A stretch of DNA of 64,000 nt, taken from Flavobacterium sp. KACC 22763. Lineage in GTDB: Bacteria; Bacteroidota; Bacteroidia; Flavobacteriales; Flavobacteriaceae. The translations under genes and the position numbers were made by a program. The stretch lies in contig NZ_CP117879.1 in assembly GCF_028736155.1 (NCBI RefSeq), positions 372,001 to 436,000 of the forward strand, given 5' to 3'. Below are positions 16,089 to 24,910 of the stretch, in pieces. How positions within the stretch are numbered: position 1 is the first letter of the stretch; every line of letters starts with the position of its first letter. The notes beneath the pieces were generated by a model. That model saw nothing but the letters and a program-made list of their open reading frames with translations, did no database searches and was not told the DNA's origin.

Positions 16089-16538
16089 ATGTTTTCAAAA
16101 GCGTGTGAGTACGGAATAAGGGCCTCAATATTTATTGCGACCAAATCTTCTAAAGGAATTAGGGTTGGAATAAAAGACGTGGCAAAAGAAATTGATTCGC
16201 CAGAACCATTTACAGCCAAGATTATGCAGATTTTGACCAAAAGTGGCATAATTCATTCGACAAAAGGAGTAGGAGGTGGATTTGAAGTTTCGCCAGAAGC
16301 ATCAAAGTCTATCAAATTAATTCAGATTGTGGATGCCATTGACGGAAATAAAATATACAGTGGTTGCGGAATCGGATTAAAAGAATGTTCAGAAGAACAC
16401 CCTTGTCCAGTTCATCACGAGTTCAAGAAAATAAGAGGACTTCTGTTAGAAATGCTTATCAATACCACTTTAGAACAGCTTGCTTCTGATGTTAAATCGG
16501 GAGATTTCTTTCTTAAAGCGACAAATGCGAACAATTAA
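16089..16538 (+). CDS. Rrf2-family transcriptional regulator (NsrR-like)
   Basis: A 149-residue DNA-binding protein. Residues 1-75 are an Rrf2 winged helix-turn-helix (CEYGIRASIFIA, PFTAKIMQILTKSGIIHSTKGVGGG). Three cysteines, C93, C100 and C106, in the dimerisation-helix region match the position of the Fe-S ligands of NsrR and IscR, with spacing C-x6-C-x5-C. NsrR senses NO by damage to its cluster. Position at the head of azurin, NO reductase and RIC genes, with a palindrome in its own promoter that recurs in front of two NO-locus transcripts, supports an NO-responsive repressor. IscR-like control of iron-sulfur genes is the main alternative, and no isc or suf gene is in the window. Confidence 0.88.
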   Translation: MFSKACEYGIRASIFIATKSSKGIRVGIKDVAKEIDSPEPFTAKIMQILTKSGIIHSTKGVGGGFEVSPEASKSIKLIQIVDAIDGNKIYSGCGIGLKECSEEHPCPVHHEFKKIRGLLLEMLINTTLEQLASDVKSGDFFLKATNANN

Positions 16539-16558
16539 CATTATTAAATATCTTAAAA

Positions 16559-17086
16559 ATGAATACAAAAACCAAAATTTCAGTACTAATCCTAATGGGA
16601 TTTCTAGCCGTTACTTCTTGCGGTAAAAAAGAAACAGCTCCAGCTGATCAAACAGAAACAACTGAACCGTCTACAGAAGGAGAACAAGCTCCTGTAGCAG
16701 CGGCATCAGAGGAAAATGTTTTAGTTATTGAAGGAAATGACCAAATGCAGTTTAGTGTAAATGAATTAAAAGCTGTTGCAGGAAAACCAATCAAATTGAC
16801 TTTGAAACACGTTGGTAAAATTCCGAAAGAGGCGATGGGTCACAATTTAGTGATTTTGCAAGAAGGAACAGACCAAGCAGCTTTTGCTTTAAAAGCTAAT
16901 GACGCCAAAGCAACTGATTATATTCCGGAATCTGAAAAAGCTTCAATCATTGCACACACTAAATTAATTGGTGGTGGAGAAGAAGATACAATCGAGTTTA
17001 CAATTGATAAAAAAGGGTCATACCCATTTATTTGCTCTTTCCCTGGACACGTAGCCATGATGAAAGGTGTATTAATTGTTGAGTAA
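16559..17086 (+). CDS. azu: Azurin-family blue copper lipoprotein
   Basis: A 175-residue electron-transfer protein. The signal peptide ends with lipobox VTSC (C21), then a Pro/Thr/Glu-rich linker (about 22-50), then a cupredoxin domain. Type 1 copper ligands are visible as H95 (MGHN), C159, H164 and M167 or M168 in CSFPGHVAMMKG. Azurin passes electrons to copper nitrite reductase, and NirK is encoded nearby. The lipid anchor would keep it at the outer or inner membrane facing the periplasm. It begins 20 bases after the regulator, so the two probably share a transcript, which a terminator closes before the NO reductase. Confidence 0.93.
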   Translation: MNTKTKISVLILMGFLAVTSCGKKETAPADQTETTEPSTEGEQAPVAAASEENVLVIEGNDQMQFSVNELKAVAGKPIKLTLKHVGKIPKEAMGHNLVILQEGTDQAAFALKANDAKATDYIPESEKASIIAHTKLIGGGEEDTIEFTIDKKGSYPFICSFPGHVAMMKGVLIVE

Positions 17087-17100
17087 ATAAACAAAAGCTG

Positions 17101-17134
17101 CTCCAAATGCTGTAACTGGCTTTGGAGTTTTTTT
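17101..17134 (+). terminator. Terminator after azurin
   Basis: The stem CTCCAAA / TTTGGAG with a 13-base loop is followed by seven T residues. It separates the regulator-azurin unit from the NO reductase, which has its own operator just downstream. Confidence 0.75.
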
Positions 17135-17141
17135 AAAAACT

Positions 17142-17167
17142 AATAAAAGATAAAAATGTCTTTTATT
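17142..17167. promoter_or_regulatory. Putative Rrf2 operator in front of NO reductase
   Basis: AATAAAAGAT, six bases, GTCTTTTATT, with one mismatch between the arms and a further pairing T/A outside. It ends 13 bases before the NO reductase start codon, so a bound repressor would cover the promoter or transcript start. It shares both half-sites with the NirK site. Confidence 0.75.
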
Positions 17168-17180
17168 AAATTGAAAAAGA

Positions 17181-19415
17181 ATGAAAAGAGAAAAAAAATT
17201 ATGGTTGGTTTTTGCATTGGTAATGAGTATATCATTTGCAGTGTTGGGTTATTTTGGTTACGAAATCTATCAGCAGGCACCGCCAGTTCCAAAGGAAATT
17301 GTAACCGATTCGGGTAAAGCTGTTTTTAGCGAAAGCGAAATTAAAGACGGACAAAATATCTGGCAAAGTATAGGAGGCCAGGAAGTGGGATCTATCTGGG
17401 GACACGGCGCCTATGTGGCCCCAGACTGGACCGCAGATTGGTTGCATAGAGAAGCCGTTTTTATATTGGATATTTATGCTCAAAAAGACTTCAATAAAAA
17501 GTATGAAGAACTAGATGCCGAAAAACAATCAGCTCTAAAGGTTCGTCTTCAGAAAGATTTAAGAACCAATCGTTACAATGCTGACACTGGTACACTTACT
17601 ATTTCTGAAAACCGTTTGGCTGCAATTGAACATTTAAGCGAATATTATAAAGGTCTTTTTACAAATGATCCAAAATTTGATAAACTGAGAGAAGAATATG
17701 CGATTCCGAAAAACTCTATTACAGATGTGGAGAGAATGCATAAAATGAACGCATTTTTCTTTTGGGCAACTTGGGCGACAGTTACCAATCGTCCTAATGG
17801 AGATATTTCGTATACACATAACTGGCCGTCAGATGAATTGGTTGGAAATAAGGCTACAACAGAGCTTTTAGCTTGGTCTGGAGTAAGTATTATTTTATTG
17901 ATTTTGAGTGTTGGAATCTTAGTTTTCTATCATGCAAAATCGGGTGAAGAAGAAGAATTTCCGCTTCCAAAAGAAGATCCGTTGATTAAGCAAGGCAAAA
18001 CCAAATCTATGGGATTGGTGACCAAATATTTCTGGATTGTAAGTTTACTAATGGTTCTGCAAATGGTTTTCGGAATTATCACTGCGCATTACGGAGTGGA
18101 AGGAAATGGTTTGTACGGAATTCCGATTGATAAAATACTGCCTTATGCCGTAACACGTACATGGCACACGCAATTGGCTATTTTCTGGATTGCAACAGCT
18201 TGGCTGGCAACAGGTTTATATATTGCACCAGCAGTTTCTGGTAAAGATCCTAAATTTCAATGTTTTGGAATTAACTTCTTGTTCATCGCTTTATTGATTA
18301 TTGTTTTAGGATCAATGGCTGGACAATGGTTTGGAGTGATGCAAAAACTGAATTTGGTTCAGAATTTCTGGTTCGGACATCAAGGTTATGAATATGTTGA
18401 TTTAGGCCGTTTTTGGCAGATTTTCCTATTGGTCGGATTGTTTTTATGGTTGGCTTTAATGATTCGTCCGTTACTTCCAGTTTTAAAGAAAAAAACAGAA
18501 GAGAAAAACCTAATCATTTTGTTCTTAGTTTCTTGTACTGCAATTGCCATGTTTTATGGAGCAGGATTAATGTGGGGAAGACAAACCAATCTAGCCATTG
18601 CCGAATATTGGAGATGGTGGGTAGTTCACCTTTGGGTTGAAGGATTCTTTGAAGTATTTGCAACCGTTGTAATTGCGTTCTTGTTTGTTCGTTTGGGATT
18701 ATTGAAAACGAAAACAGCGACTTTAAATGTGCTTTTTGCTACGATTATTTTCATGTCTGGAGGTATTTTAGGAACATTTCACCACTTATATTTCTCAGGA
18801 ACGCCAACAGCAATTATGGCTTTAGGAGCAACATTTAGCGCTTTAGAAGTTGTGCCATTAACTTTAATAGGTTTTGAAGCGTATCAAAACTATAAAATTT
18901 CAAAATCAACACAATGGATTGCCGATTACAAATGGCCAATTTACTTTATGATTTCTGTAGCTTTTTGGAATTTCCTTGGAGCTGGAATCTTCGGATTCAT
19001 CATTAATCCGCCAATTGCCTTGTATTATGTTCAAGGATTAAACACAACGCCTTTACACGGACACACGGCTCTGTTTGGAGTTTACGGAATGCTTGGAATT
19101 GGTCTGGTATTATTTGTACTGAGAAGTTTATACCGAAATGTAAGCTGGAATAACAAACTGCTTAAAATCACTTTCTGGTCTTTAAATATTGGATTGTTCC
19201 TGATGGCAATCTTAAGTCTTCTTCCAATTGGAGTTTGGCAGGCAATTGAAAGTATTAGTCACGGAATGTGGTATGCTCGTTCATCAGAATTAATGCAACA
19301 GCCAGCAATGATTACTTTAAAATGGCTTCGTGCAATTGGAGATTCTATTTTCGGAATCGGGTTTATCACAATGGCTTGGTTTGTATTTGAACTGACATTA
19401 AAAAACAAAAAATAA
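17181..19415 (+). CDS. norB: Quinol-dependent nitric oxide reductase (qNOR)
   Basis: A 744-residue cytoplasmic-membrane enzyme that reduces two NO to N2O using quinol. The length and fused N-terminal periplasmic domain between helix 1 and helix 2 (residues about 30-220, GQNIWQSIGGQEVGSIWGHG) distinguish qNOR from cytochrome-c-dependent NorCB. About fourteen helices follow, with the conserved haem and FeB histidines in TWHTQLAIFW, GTFHHLYFSG and PLHGHTALFG. It detoxifies NO made by NirK or by host or competing microbes. RIC follows 27 bases downstream of its stop. Also called norZ. Confidence 0.96.
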   Translation: MKREKKLWLVFALVMSISFAVLGYFGYEIYQQAPPVPKEIVTDSGKAVFSESEIKDGQNIWQSIGGQEVGSIWGHGAYVAPDWTADWLHREAVFILDIYAQKDFNKKYEELDAEKQSALKVRLQKDLRTNRYNADTGTLTISENRLAAIEHLSEYYKGLFTNDPKFDKLREEYAIPKNSITDVERMHKMNAFFFWATWATVTNRPNGDISYTHNWPSDELVGNKATTELLAWSGVSIILLILSVGILVFYHAKSGEEEEFPLPKEDPLIKQGKTKSMGLVTKYFWIVSLLMVLQMVFGIITAHYGVEGNGLYGIPIDKILPYAVTRTWHTQLAIFWIATAWLATGLYIAPAVSGKDPKFQCFGINFLFIALLIIVLGSMAGQWFGVMQKLNLVQNFWFGHQGYEYVDLGRFWQIFLLVGLFLWLALMIRPLLPVLKKKTEEKNLIILFLVSCTAIAMFYGAGLMWGRQTNLAIAEYWRWWVVHLWVEGFFEVFATVVIAFLFVRLGLLKTKTATLNVLFATIIFMSGGILGTFHHLYFSGTPTAIMALGATFSALEVVPLTLIGFEAYQNYKISKSTQWIADYKWPIYFMISVAFWNFLGAGIFGFIINPPIALYYVQGLNTTPLHGHTALFGVYGMLGIGLVLFVLRSLYRNVSWNNKLLKITFWSLNIGLFLMAILSLLPIGVWQAIESISHGMWYARSSELMQQPAMITLKWLRAIGDSIFGIGFITMAWFVFELTLKNKK

Positions 19416-19442
19416 AAACACAAAAAATATAAATTGATTATC

Positions 19443-20174
19443 ATGGAAAATTTAAAAAACAAAACAATAGGATCATTTGTAGCTGAAGATTTTAGAACAG
19501 CTGCAGTATTCTCTAAATATAGAATTGATTTTTGCTGCAAAGGAAACAGAACAGTTACCGAAGTATGCGAAAAACAAAATATTGATGCAGATGCTTTACT
19601 AGAAAATGTATTGCAAGTTGTACAATCAGAAAATAACGGAAGTATTGATTTCAACTCATGGCCTTTAGATTTATTGGCAGATTATATTGAGAAAACGCAT
19701 CACCGTTATGTGGAAGAAAAAACGAATGTTTTGCTTCCGTTTTTAGATAAATTATGCAAAGTTCATGGAGCAAATCATCCTGAATTGTTTAAAATAAACG
19801 AATTGTTCATTGGCTGTGCAGGAGAATTATCTCAGCACATGAAAAAAGAAGAGTTAGTTTTATTTCCATTTGTAAAAAGAATGGTGAAAACGAAAGATAC
19901 AGATGGAGTTTTACATCAGCCATCTTTCGGAACCGTTGCAAATCCGATTGCGATGATGATGCACGAACATGACAATGAAGGCGAGCGTTTTAGAGAAATC
20001 GCTGCGTTGACAGATAATTATACTCCGCCAGCAGATGCTTGTACGACTTACAGAGTAACTTTTGCAATGTTGAAAGAGTTTGAAGCAGATTTGCATAAAC
20101 ACATTCATTTGGAAAACAATATTTTATTTCCAAAAGCTGTGATTTTAGAAAAAGACTTTGTTGAAGTAGAATAA
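19443..20174 (+). CDS. ric: Di-iron iron-sulfur cluster repair protein (RIC/ScdA/YtfE)
   Basis: A 243-residue cytosolic protein; I use the ATG at 19443, not the TTG nine bases earlier. The N-terminal ScdA_N domain carries the CC pair of DFCCKGN (C31, C32), and the C-terminal hemerythrin-like four-helix bundle carries the ligand-rich segments EKTHHRYVEEK, SQHMKKEE, HEHDNEGERF and HKHIHLENNILFP. The family repairs Fe-S clusters damaged by NO and oxidants, and is typically NsrR-controlled. Its place directly behind NO reductase fits that role. A terminator follows. Confidence 0.93.
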   Translation: MENLKNKTIGSFVAEDFRTAAVFSKYRIDFCCKGNRTVTEVCEKQNIDADALLENVLQVVQSENNGSIDFNSWPLDLLADYIEKTHHRYVEEKTNVLLPFLDKLCKVHGANHPELFKINELFIGCAGELSQHMKKEELVLFPFVKRMVKTKDTDGVLHQPSFGTVANPIAMMMHEHDNEGERFREIAALTDNYTPPADACTTYRVTFAMLKEFEADLHKHIHLENNILFPKAVILEKDFVEVE

Positions 20175-20199
20175 AGGTTGATTTTAATAGTGGAAAAAG

Positions 20200-20245
20200 C
20201 ACCGATAAAATATCTAAATATGATAATTATCGGTGTTTTTTATTT
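20200..20245 (+). terminator. Terminator after ric
   Basis: The stem CACCGATAA / TTATCGGTG is followed by a run of T residues. It closes the norB-ric transcript. Confidence 0.8.
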
Positions 20246-20270
20246 CAAGAAATGTTATTTTTAATTGGAA

Positions 20271-20407
20271 TTAAACACATAGAAACATAGATTAAAAAAC
20301 TCAAAAGATGATTTTAGAAAATCTAGATTTTCACACATAGCTATGTGTATTAATGCAAGTGAAACGCCTTTTATGCGTCTAGAAAATCTATGTTTCTATG
20401 TGTTTAA
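20271..20407. repeat. 137-bp element with 23-bp perfect terminal inverted repeats, copy 1
   Basis: The ends TTAAACACATAGAAACATAG.. and their exact complement enclose GAAAATCTAGATTTTC (20317-20332), the palindrome CACATAGCTATGTG (20334-20347) and the segment GTGAAACGCCTTTTATGCGT. The same parts occur, in reverse orientation, at 21833-21990. No coding capacity. It ends 16 bases before the next start codon. Confidence 0.9.
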
Positions 20408-20422
20408 ATAAAAATATAATCT

Positions 20423-21652
20423 ATGAATTCTCAAAAAAGCTGGATACTGTGCTGTTTTTTTAATTTTCTGATGGCCTGCGTTTTCGGATTATTAATGCGG
20501 TTTATGTATCTGTTTCCTTTAGATCTTTTGAACTATAGTTTTCTGCTTCATGCGCATTCGCATGTTGCCATGTTAGGCTGGGTTTATATGATCGTATATG
20601 TTTTGGTGGTTCATTTTTTTATTCCGAAAGGAAAAAGCCAGAAACCCATTTATAACCGTTTGTTTTGGCTGACAGAATTTTCAGTAATCGGAATGATGAT
20701 TGCTTTTCCAATTCAAGGATATGCTTTGTTTTCGATTGTATTTTCAACCATGCATATTTTGCTGAGTTATGTTTTTTGCCGTTTGGTTTGGAAAGATTGT
20801 GTTAAAGATAAATCGCCATCTCAAAGACTTTTATTGGTCTCAGTTCTATTTATGATTTTATCAACTTTTGGAGTTTGGTGTCTTGGTCCAGCCGTGAGCA
20901 CGCTAGGAAAACAAAGTGCTTTTTATCAAATTGCGATTCAATTTTTTCTTCATTTTCAATTTAACGGCTGGTTTATAGTGGCGATTTTGGCTTTATTTTT
21001 AAAGCAATTTCAAAATAAAATTGATGAGGTAAAGTTTAAGAAGTTTTACTTTCTAATGGTTGTTTCTACTCTATTGACGGTTTGTTTTCCAGTTCGATGG
21101 TTCATCGAAAATGATATTTTGAGTTATATCAATGGCTTGGGAGTTTTACTGCAATTAGGGGCATTTATTTATTTTTATAAAATGCTAAAACCTCAAATCC
21201 ATCATTTCAAAAGCACTTTAGATAAAACGACTAAAATAGTTTATGGTTTGGCATTGTGTTCTTTGTTTTTGAAAGTTGGAATTCAGTTGCTGACTCTTTT
21301 TCCCAATCTGGCAGAAGTTTCACATCAAATTCGAAACTTTGTAATTGGTTTTATTCATTTAACAACTTTAGGAATCATAACTGGATTTTTGTTCGGGATT
21401 CTGCTTCAGAATAAAATGCTTTCTGCTAATTCTTCATCATTGAAAATAGGAGTGAAGTGTTTTATTTCAGGATATATTTTGACAGAAGTTTTGTTATTTC
21501 TTCAAGGTTGGTCTTTCTTTTTTGGAAAAGGAAGTATTCCAGGATATTTTCAGAGTATTTTGATTTTTAGTATTCTTTTGGTTTTGGGGTTGGTTTTGAT
21601 TGTGATATCTAAAATAAATTTTCTTTCCTGCAAGGTTTCAAAAACCTTGTAG
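20423..21652 (+). CDS. Polytopic membrane protein of the NO locus, possibly haem-copper-oxidase-I-like
   Basis: A 409-residue protein with about twelve predicted membrane helices. Helix 2 carries LLHAHSHVAMLGW, and further helix-borne histidines occur in FFLHFQFNGWF and FVIGFIHLTTLG; such patterns recall subunit I of haem-copper oxidases and NnrS, but the full ligand set is not evident. I do not recognise a defined family. Its position behind norB-ric suggests a part in NO or nitrite metabolism or in haem or copper handling. The last eight codons (SCKVSKTL) and the stop lie inside a 27-bp palindromic repeat, so the native C-terminus may have been altered by repeat insertion. The gene is bracketed by inverted copies of a 137-158 bp element. 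Confidence 0.7.
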   Translation: MNSQKSWILCCFFNFLMACVFGLLMRFMYLFPLDLLNYSFLLHAHSHVAMLGWVYMIVYVLVVHFFIPKGKSQKPIYNRLFWLTEFSVIGMMIAFPIQGYALFSIVFSTMHILLSYVFCRLVWKDCVKDKSPSQRLLLVSVLFMILSTFGVWCLGPAVSTLGKQSAFYQIAIQFFLHFQFNGWFIVAILALFLKQFQNKIDEVKFKKFYFLMVVSTLLTVCFPVRWFIENDILSYINGLGVLLQLGAFIYFYKMLKPQIHHFKSTLDKTTKIVYGLALCSLFLKVGIQLLTLFPNLAEVSHQIRNFVIGFIHLTTLGIITGFLFGILLQNKMLSANSSSLKIGVKCFISGYILTEVLLFLQGWSFFFGKGSIPGYFQSILIFSILLVLGLVLIVISKINFLSCKVSKTL

Positions 21653-21704
21653 GTCTTATCTTTTAAATATTTAGATACCTACAAGGTTTTTGAAACCTTG
21701 CAGG
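21627..21704. repeat. Pair of 27-bp palindromes in inverted arrangement
   Basis: 21627-21653 and 21678-21704 are exact reverse complements of each other, and each is itself a near palindrome (CCTGCAAGGTT .. AACCTTGTAGG). A 24-base gap separates them. The first contains the stop codon of the membrane-protein gene. The structure can act as a terminator for that gene. Confidence 0.9.
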
Positions 21705-21832
21705 AAGTCAAACTTTTCTAAATCATAAATTTAATGATAGAAGTCCGATTTAAATAAAAAACAAGAGTCAATTTATTTCTAAATCTGCTCTTGCTTCTTA
21801 CTAATTAACCTATTTATCTAATGATTTTTTTA

Positions 21833-21990
21833 TTTTAAACACATAGAAACATTCCCGATAGCTATCGGGATTGCAAACGCATAAAAGGCGTTTCACTTAC
21901 ATCAATGCACATAGCTATGTGTTAAAATCTAGATTTTTTAAAATTATTTTTTTTACTTTCTTAAAAATCTATGCTTCTATGTGTTTAAAA
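21833..21990. repeat. 158-bp inverted-repeat element, copy 2 (gene-free stretch 21653-21997)
   Basis: The ends TTTTAAACACATAGAAACAT and its complement (one mismatch) enclose the palindrome TCCCGATAGCTATCGGGA (21853-21870), CGCATAAAAGGCGTTTCAC and CACATAGCTATGTG. The inner part is the reverse complement of copy 1, so the copies face each other across the membrane-protein gene. The rest of the gene-free stretch holds the 27-bp palindrome pair and nothing else I can recognise. Confidence 0.9.
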
Positions 21991-21997
21991 ATTATGT

Positions 21998-22594
21998 CTA
22001 TATTTTTCCTGCTTCTAAATTTATTGTTTCGATTGTTTTTTCATTATTTACACCTAAACCTTCCTGCTGAAAAACCAATTCTCCTTCAGGATTAAAAACG
22101 CTGATAATATTTGAATGCGAAAAATCTATTGGAGAGATTTTTTTATAATTGACAGCCAAGACTGCTGCAAACTCTCTCGTGTTTTCTTCAGATGAACGAA
22201 GAAAAATCCAAGGATCTTGGTTCATTTTATTTTCAATAGCAAACGATTTTAATCTTTCAGGTGTGTCTGTATTTGGATCAATACTGACCAAAATCAATTT
22301 GACATGCTCTTTTGTTTGTTTCTCCAATTTTGATTCAATATCACGCATGTCGGCAACTAATCTAGGACATGCAGCTTTGCAGCTTGTGTAAATCATTACC
22401 ATTACGAGAACATTTCCTCGAAGTGATTTTAATTCAATATCTTTTCCATCTTGTGTTGTCCATTTTGATGGCAGATTATAAATTGATAAATCGCTGATTT
22501 CCTTTTTTGTTTCTGCTTTGCTTTCTTTTTTATCGGCTTCTTTACAGCTGTAAAATGAGAATAGGAGAAGAAAAGCAATTGCTATTTTTTTCAT
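21998..22594 (-). CDS. SCO1/SenC-family lipoprotein, copper chaperone or thiol reductase
   Basis: A 198-residue thioredoxin-fold protein with lipobox SFYSC (C17). The copper-binding CxxxC motif is C72 and C76 in TSCKAACP, and the distal histidine lies in DFSHSN. SCO proteins deliver copper to CuA of cytochrome oxidase, and related members serve other cupro-enzymes. As third gene behind nirK and nirV, with 17 bases to the preceding gene, it most plausibly supports copper loading of NirK; that role is inference. Confidence 0.9.
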   Translation of the reverse strand: MKKIAIAFLLLFSFYSCKEADKKESKAETKKEISDLSIYNLPSKWTTQDGKDIELKSLRGNVLVMVMIYTSCKAACPRLVADMRDIESKLEKQTKEHVKLILVSIDPNTDTPERLKSFAIENKMNQDPWIFLRSSEENTREFAAVLAVNYKKISPIDFSHSNIISVFNPEGELVFQQEGLGVNNEKTIETINLEAGKI

Positions 22595-22611
22595 TGTAAA
22601 CTAATTTTAAA

Positions 22612-23388
22612 TTAGATTTTCGGTTTTGTTGTGCTGGCACATCTAAAGCCAAGATTTCGTGTTGAATATTGCGCTTTCAAGCTCCCACGAAAGGCGTATC
22701 GCATAAAAGCGGCATAATCCATTAAATCGGATGCATTTACAGATCCGCTGCCGCAAAAGAGGTTTTTGTCAGTGCTTTTGTCTTTTCTAGATTCTCCTGA
22801 TAAAAAAATGCTGTTAAAGTCAGAAGTCCATTCCCAAACTAAACCGTGCATGTCGTAAACTCCCCAATAATTTTTGAAAGTTTTTCCAATTTCATTTTCA
22901 TACGTTCTTGATTTCTCATACCAAGACAAAATGTATTCGTTGAATTCTTTTTTGGTTCTAGCATCTATTTTTTTAGTATCTGCCATTGCCACATATTCCC
23001 ATTCATCCATTGTTGCCAAACGTTTTCCTTGACATTCGCAGTATTTTTTTGCAGCAAACCAAGAAACACTGGTTACAGGCGATTTGGGTTTTGCATTTCC
23101 AAAATCAAAATCATTTTTCCAATAAGAGAGATAACTTTTATCAGCGAAAATCCCTTTAATCTTCGATTTTTGATAAGAAGGATTCTTTTTGACAAATTCT
23201 AAAAACTCACTATTGGTTACAGGATAAATGTCTATGTAAAAAGGCCTTACTACTACAGGTTTTTGAGAAACAGCTCCATAAAGAGGGACATAAGATCCCT
23301 CTTTTATGAAAGCCATTTCTTTTTCCTGCGCCTTCATGACACTAAACACAGAGAAAAAGATAGTTAGTATGAAAATGTATTTTTTCAT
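22612..23388 (-). CDS. nirV: NirV-like formylglycine-generating-enzyme (SUMF1) family protein
   Basis: A 258-residue exported protein with a signal peptide (about 1-20). The FGE/SUMF1 fold is marked by MAFIKEGSYVPL, DIYPVTNSEFLEFVKK, PVTSVSWFAAKKYCECQGKRLATMDEWEYVA, GLVWEWTSDF and the C-terminal NLGFRCA. In several denitrifiers a protein of this family, NirV, is encoded directly behind nirK; its exact biochemical role is unsettled. Here it lies 16 bases behind nirK in the same operon, which supports the name. Whether it makes formylglycine is not indicated. Confidence 0.85.
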   Translation of the reverse strand: MKKYIFILTIFFSVFSVMKAQEKEMAFIKEGSYVPLYGAVSQKPVVVRPFYIDIYPVTNSEFLEFVKKNPSYQKSKIKGIFADKSYLSYWKNDFDFGNAKPKSPVTSVSWFAAKKYCECQGKRLATMDEWEYVAMADTKKIDARTKKEFNEYILSWYEKSRTYENEIGKTFKNYWGVYDMHGLVWEWTSDFNSIFLSGESRKDKSTDKNLFCGSGSVNASDLMDYAAFMRYAFRGSLKAQYSTRNLGFRCASTTKPKI

Positions 23389-23404
23389 GCTGAATGTTTG
23401 CTGT

Positions 23405-24850
23405 TTATCTTAATGCTTTTACCATTTCTGGCGTAACTTCAGTTTTATTGTTGCCCCAGCTGTTATAAATGTAGGTCAGTACATTTGCAATTTCATCGTC
23501 AGATAAATTCTGAGCCGGCATTACGTTGTTGTATTTTTTACCGTTAACGGTTACTTCTCCAGTTAAACCATGCAGAATGGTTTTAATCGCGCGTTTAGAA
23601 TCGGCATTTAAATAATCTGATTTCGCTAAAGGAGGGAAAGTACTCGGAATTCCTTGTCCTTCAGATTGATGGCAAGCGAAACAAGTTGTTCCGAAAATTT
23701 CTTTACCAATATTAATTTTCTCAGCAACTGTTCGTTTCGGAATTGCAGTTTTTGCAGCCGATCCGCCTGGCATTTTTTGGATTGTTCCACCTTCAGGCAG
23801 ATAAATACCTTCTTGAATGGTTCCAGAATAAATGTTCTTATTCTCTTTTCCTTCCACTTTTAGCATTCCTAGCGCCCCTTTATTAAATGCTCTAAAAATA
23901 GAGTGGTCAACCAAAATGAAAGTTCCTGGAGTTTCAACTTTAAAATCTACAATTGCCGCACCACCAGCAGGAATCAAGGTTGTCTGAACATTTTTATTGA
24001 TTGTACTTCCGCCTTCAATATGTACACTATCGAAAATTTCTCCAATAACGTGGAAAGAAGAAACCAAATTTGGTCCACCGTTTCCAACAAAAAGACGAAC
24101 AGTTTCGCCCACTTTTGCTGTTAATTCACCGCCATTTGTCAAAGCACCTACTTTTCCATTAAATACAACATAATCAGGTGTTTCTTTTACCGCTTTATTC
24201 ATGTCAAACGGCTGAAGACCTTTTGCTCCATATTCGCCTTGCGTATAAAAATCACCCTGCATTACGTAGTACTCTTTATCAACAGGAGGAAGTCCACCTT
24301 CTGGTTCAACCAAAATCAGTCCGTACATACCATTTGCAATATGCATTCCAACAGGAGCAGTAGCACAGTGGTAAACGTACAATCCAGGATTTATAACTTT
24401 AAAACTAAATACTTTTTCGTGTCCCGGCGCTACGAGAGATGAGGTTGCTCCACCACCTGGGCCAGTTACGGCATGTAAATCTATATTATGAGGTAATTTA
24501 TTATCGGGATGGTTTTTTAAGTGAAATTCTACTTCATCGCCAACGCGTGTTCTAATGAAGCTTCCAGGAACAGAACCGCCAAATGTCCAATAGGTATATT
24601 TTACGCCATCAGTCATTGTGCCTTCTTGTTCCTTAATTTCCATGTTTAGTTTTAGCTTCATCGCGGTTCTGTCTCCTACAGGTTTGGGCACATGAGGAGG
24701 TGCGGTAAGTTCGGCATCCATTTCGCCTTCAGTCATAATGTCTGCATAGGCTTTTTCTTCGTTTTTCTTGCAGCTTCCTAAGATTAGAAGCAAGCAAAAT
24801 AAACCTGCAAGAGCATACAGTTTACTTAGAATTTTGCTTTTGTTTTTCAT
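23405..24850 (-). CDS. nirK: Copper-containing nitrite reductase fused to C-terminal cytochrome c
   Basis: A 481-residue periplasmic enzyme reducing nitrite to NO. Lipobox LILGSC (C27) predicts a lipoprotein. Two cupredoxin domains carry the type 1 copper ligands H121, C162, H170, M175, the type 2 ligands H126, H161, H316, and the catalytic D124 and H267. Residues about 378-481 add a class I cytochrome c with CFACH (390-394) and a methionine in NNVMPAQ as likely axial ligand. Canonical NirK lacks this haem domain, which should accept electrons directly from redox carriers. It is the first gene of a nirK-nirV-sco operon with a perfect palindromic operator upstream. Confidence 0.97.
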   Translation of the reverse strand: MKNKSKILSKLYALAGLFCLLLILGSCKKNEEKAYADIMTEGEMDAELTAPPHVPKPVGDRTAMKLKLNMEIKEQEGTMTDGVKYTYWTFGGSVPGSFIRTRVGDEVEFHLKNHPDNKLPHNIDLHAVTGPGGGATSSLVAPGHEKVFSFKVINPGLYVYHCATAPVGMHIANGMYGLILVEPEGGLPPVDKEYYVMQGDFYTQGEYGAKGLQPFDMNKAVKETPDYVVFNGKVGALTNGGELTAKVGETVRLFVGNGGPNLVSSFHVIGEIFDSVHIEGGSTINKNVQTTLIPAGGAAIVDFKVETPGTFILVDHSIFRAFNKGALGMLKVEGKENKNIYSGTIQEGIYLPEGGTIQKMPGGSAAKTAIPKRTVAEKINIGKEIFGTTCFACHQSEGQGIPSTFPPLAKSDYLNADSKRAIKTILHGLTGEVTVNGKKYNNVMPAQNLSDDEIANVLTYIYNSWGNNKTEVTPEMVKALR

Positions 24851-24910
24851 AACTTATTGATTTTGTATTAGTTGTATTTTAATTTAAAGATAATTAAAAT
24901 TTTATTCAAA

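Noticed and set aside
19259..19654. A 131-residue frame antisense to the norB end and ric start
   Set aside because: It spans two strong genes on the other strand and has low-complexity Phe/Ile/Leu-rich sequence typical of antisense AT-rich frames.
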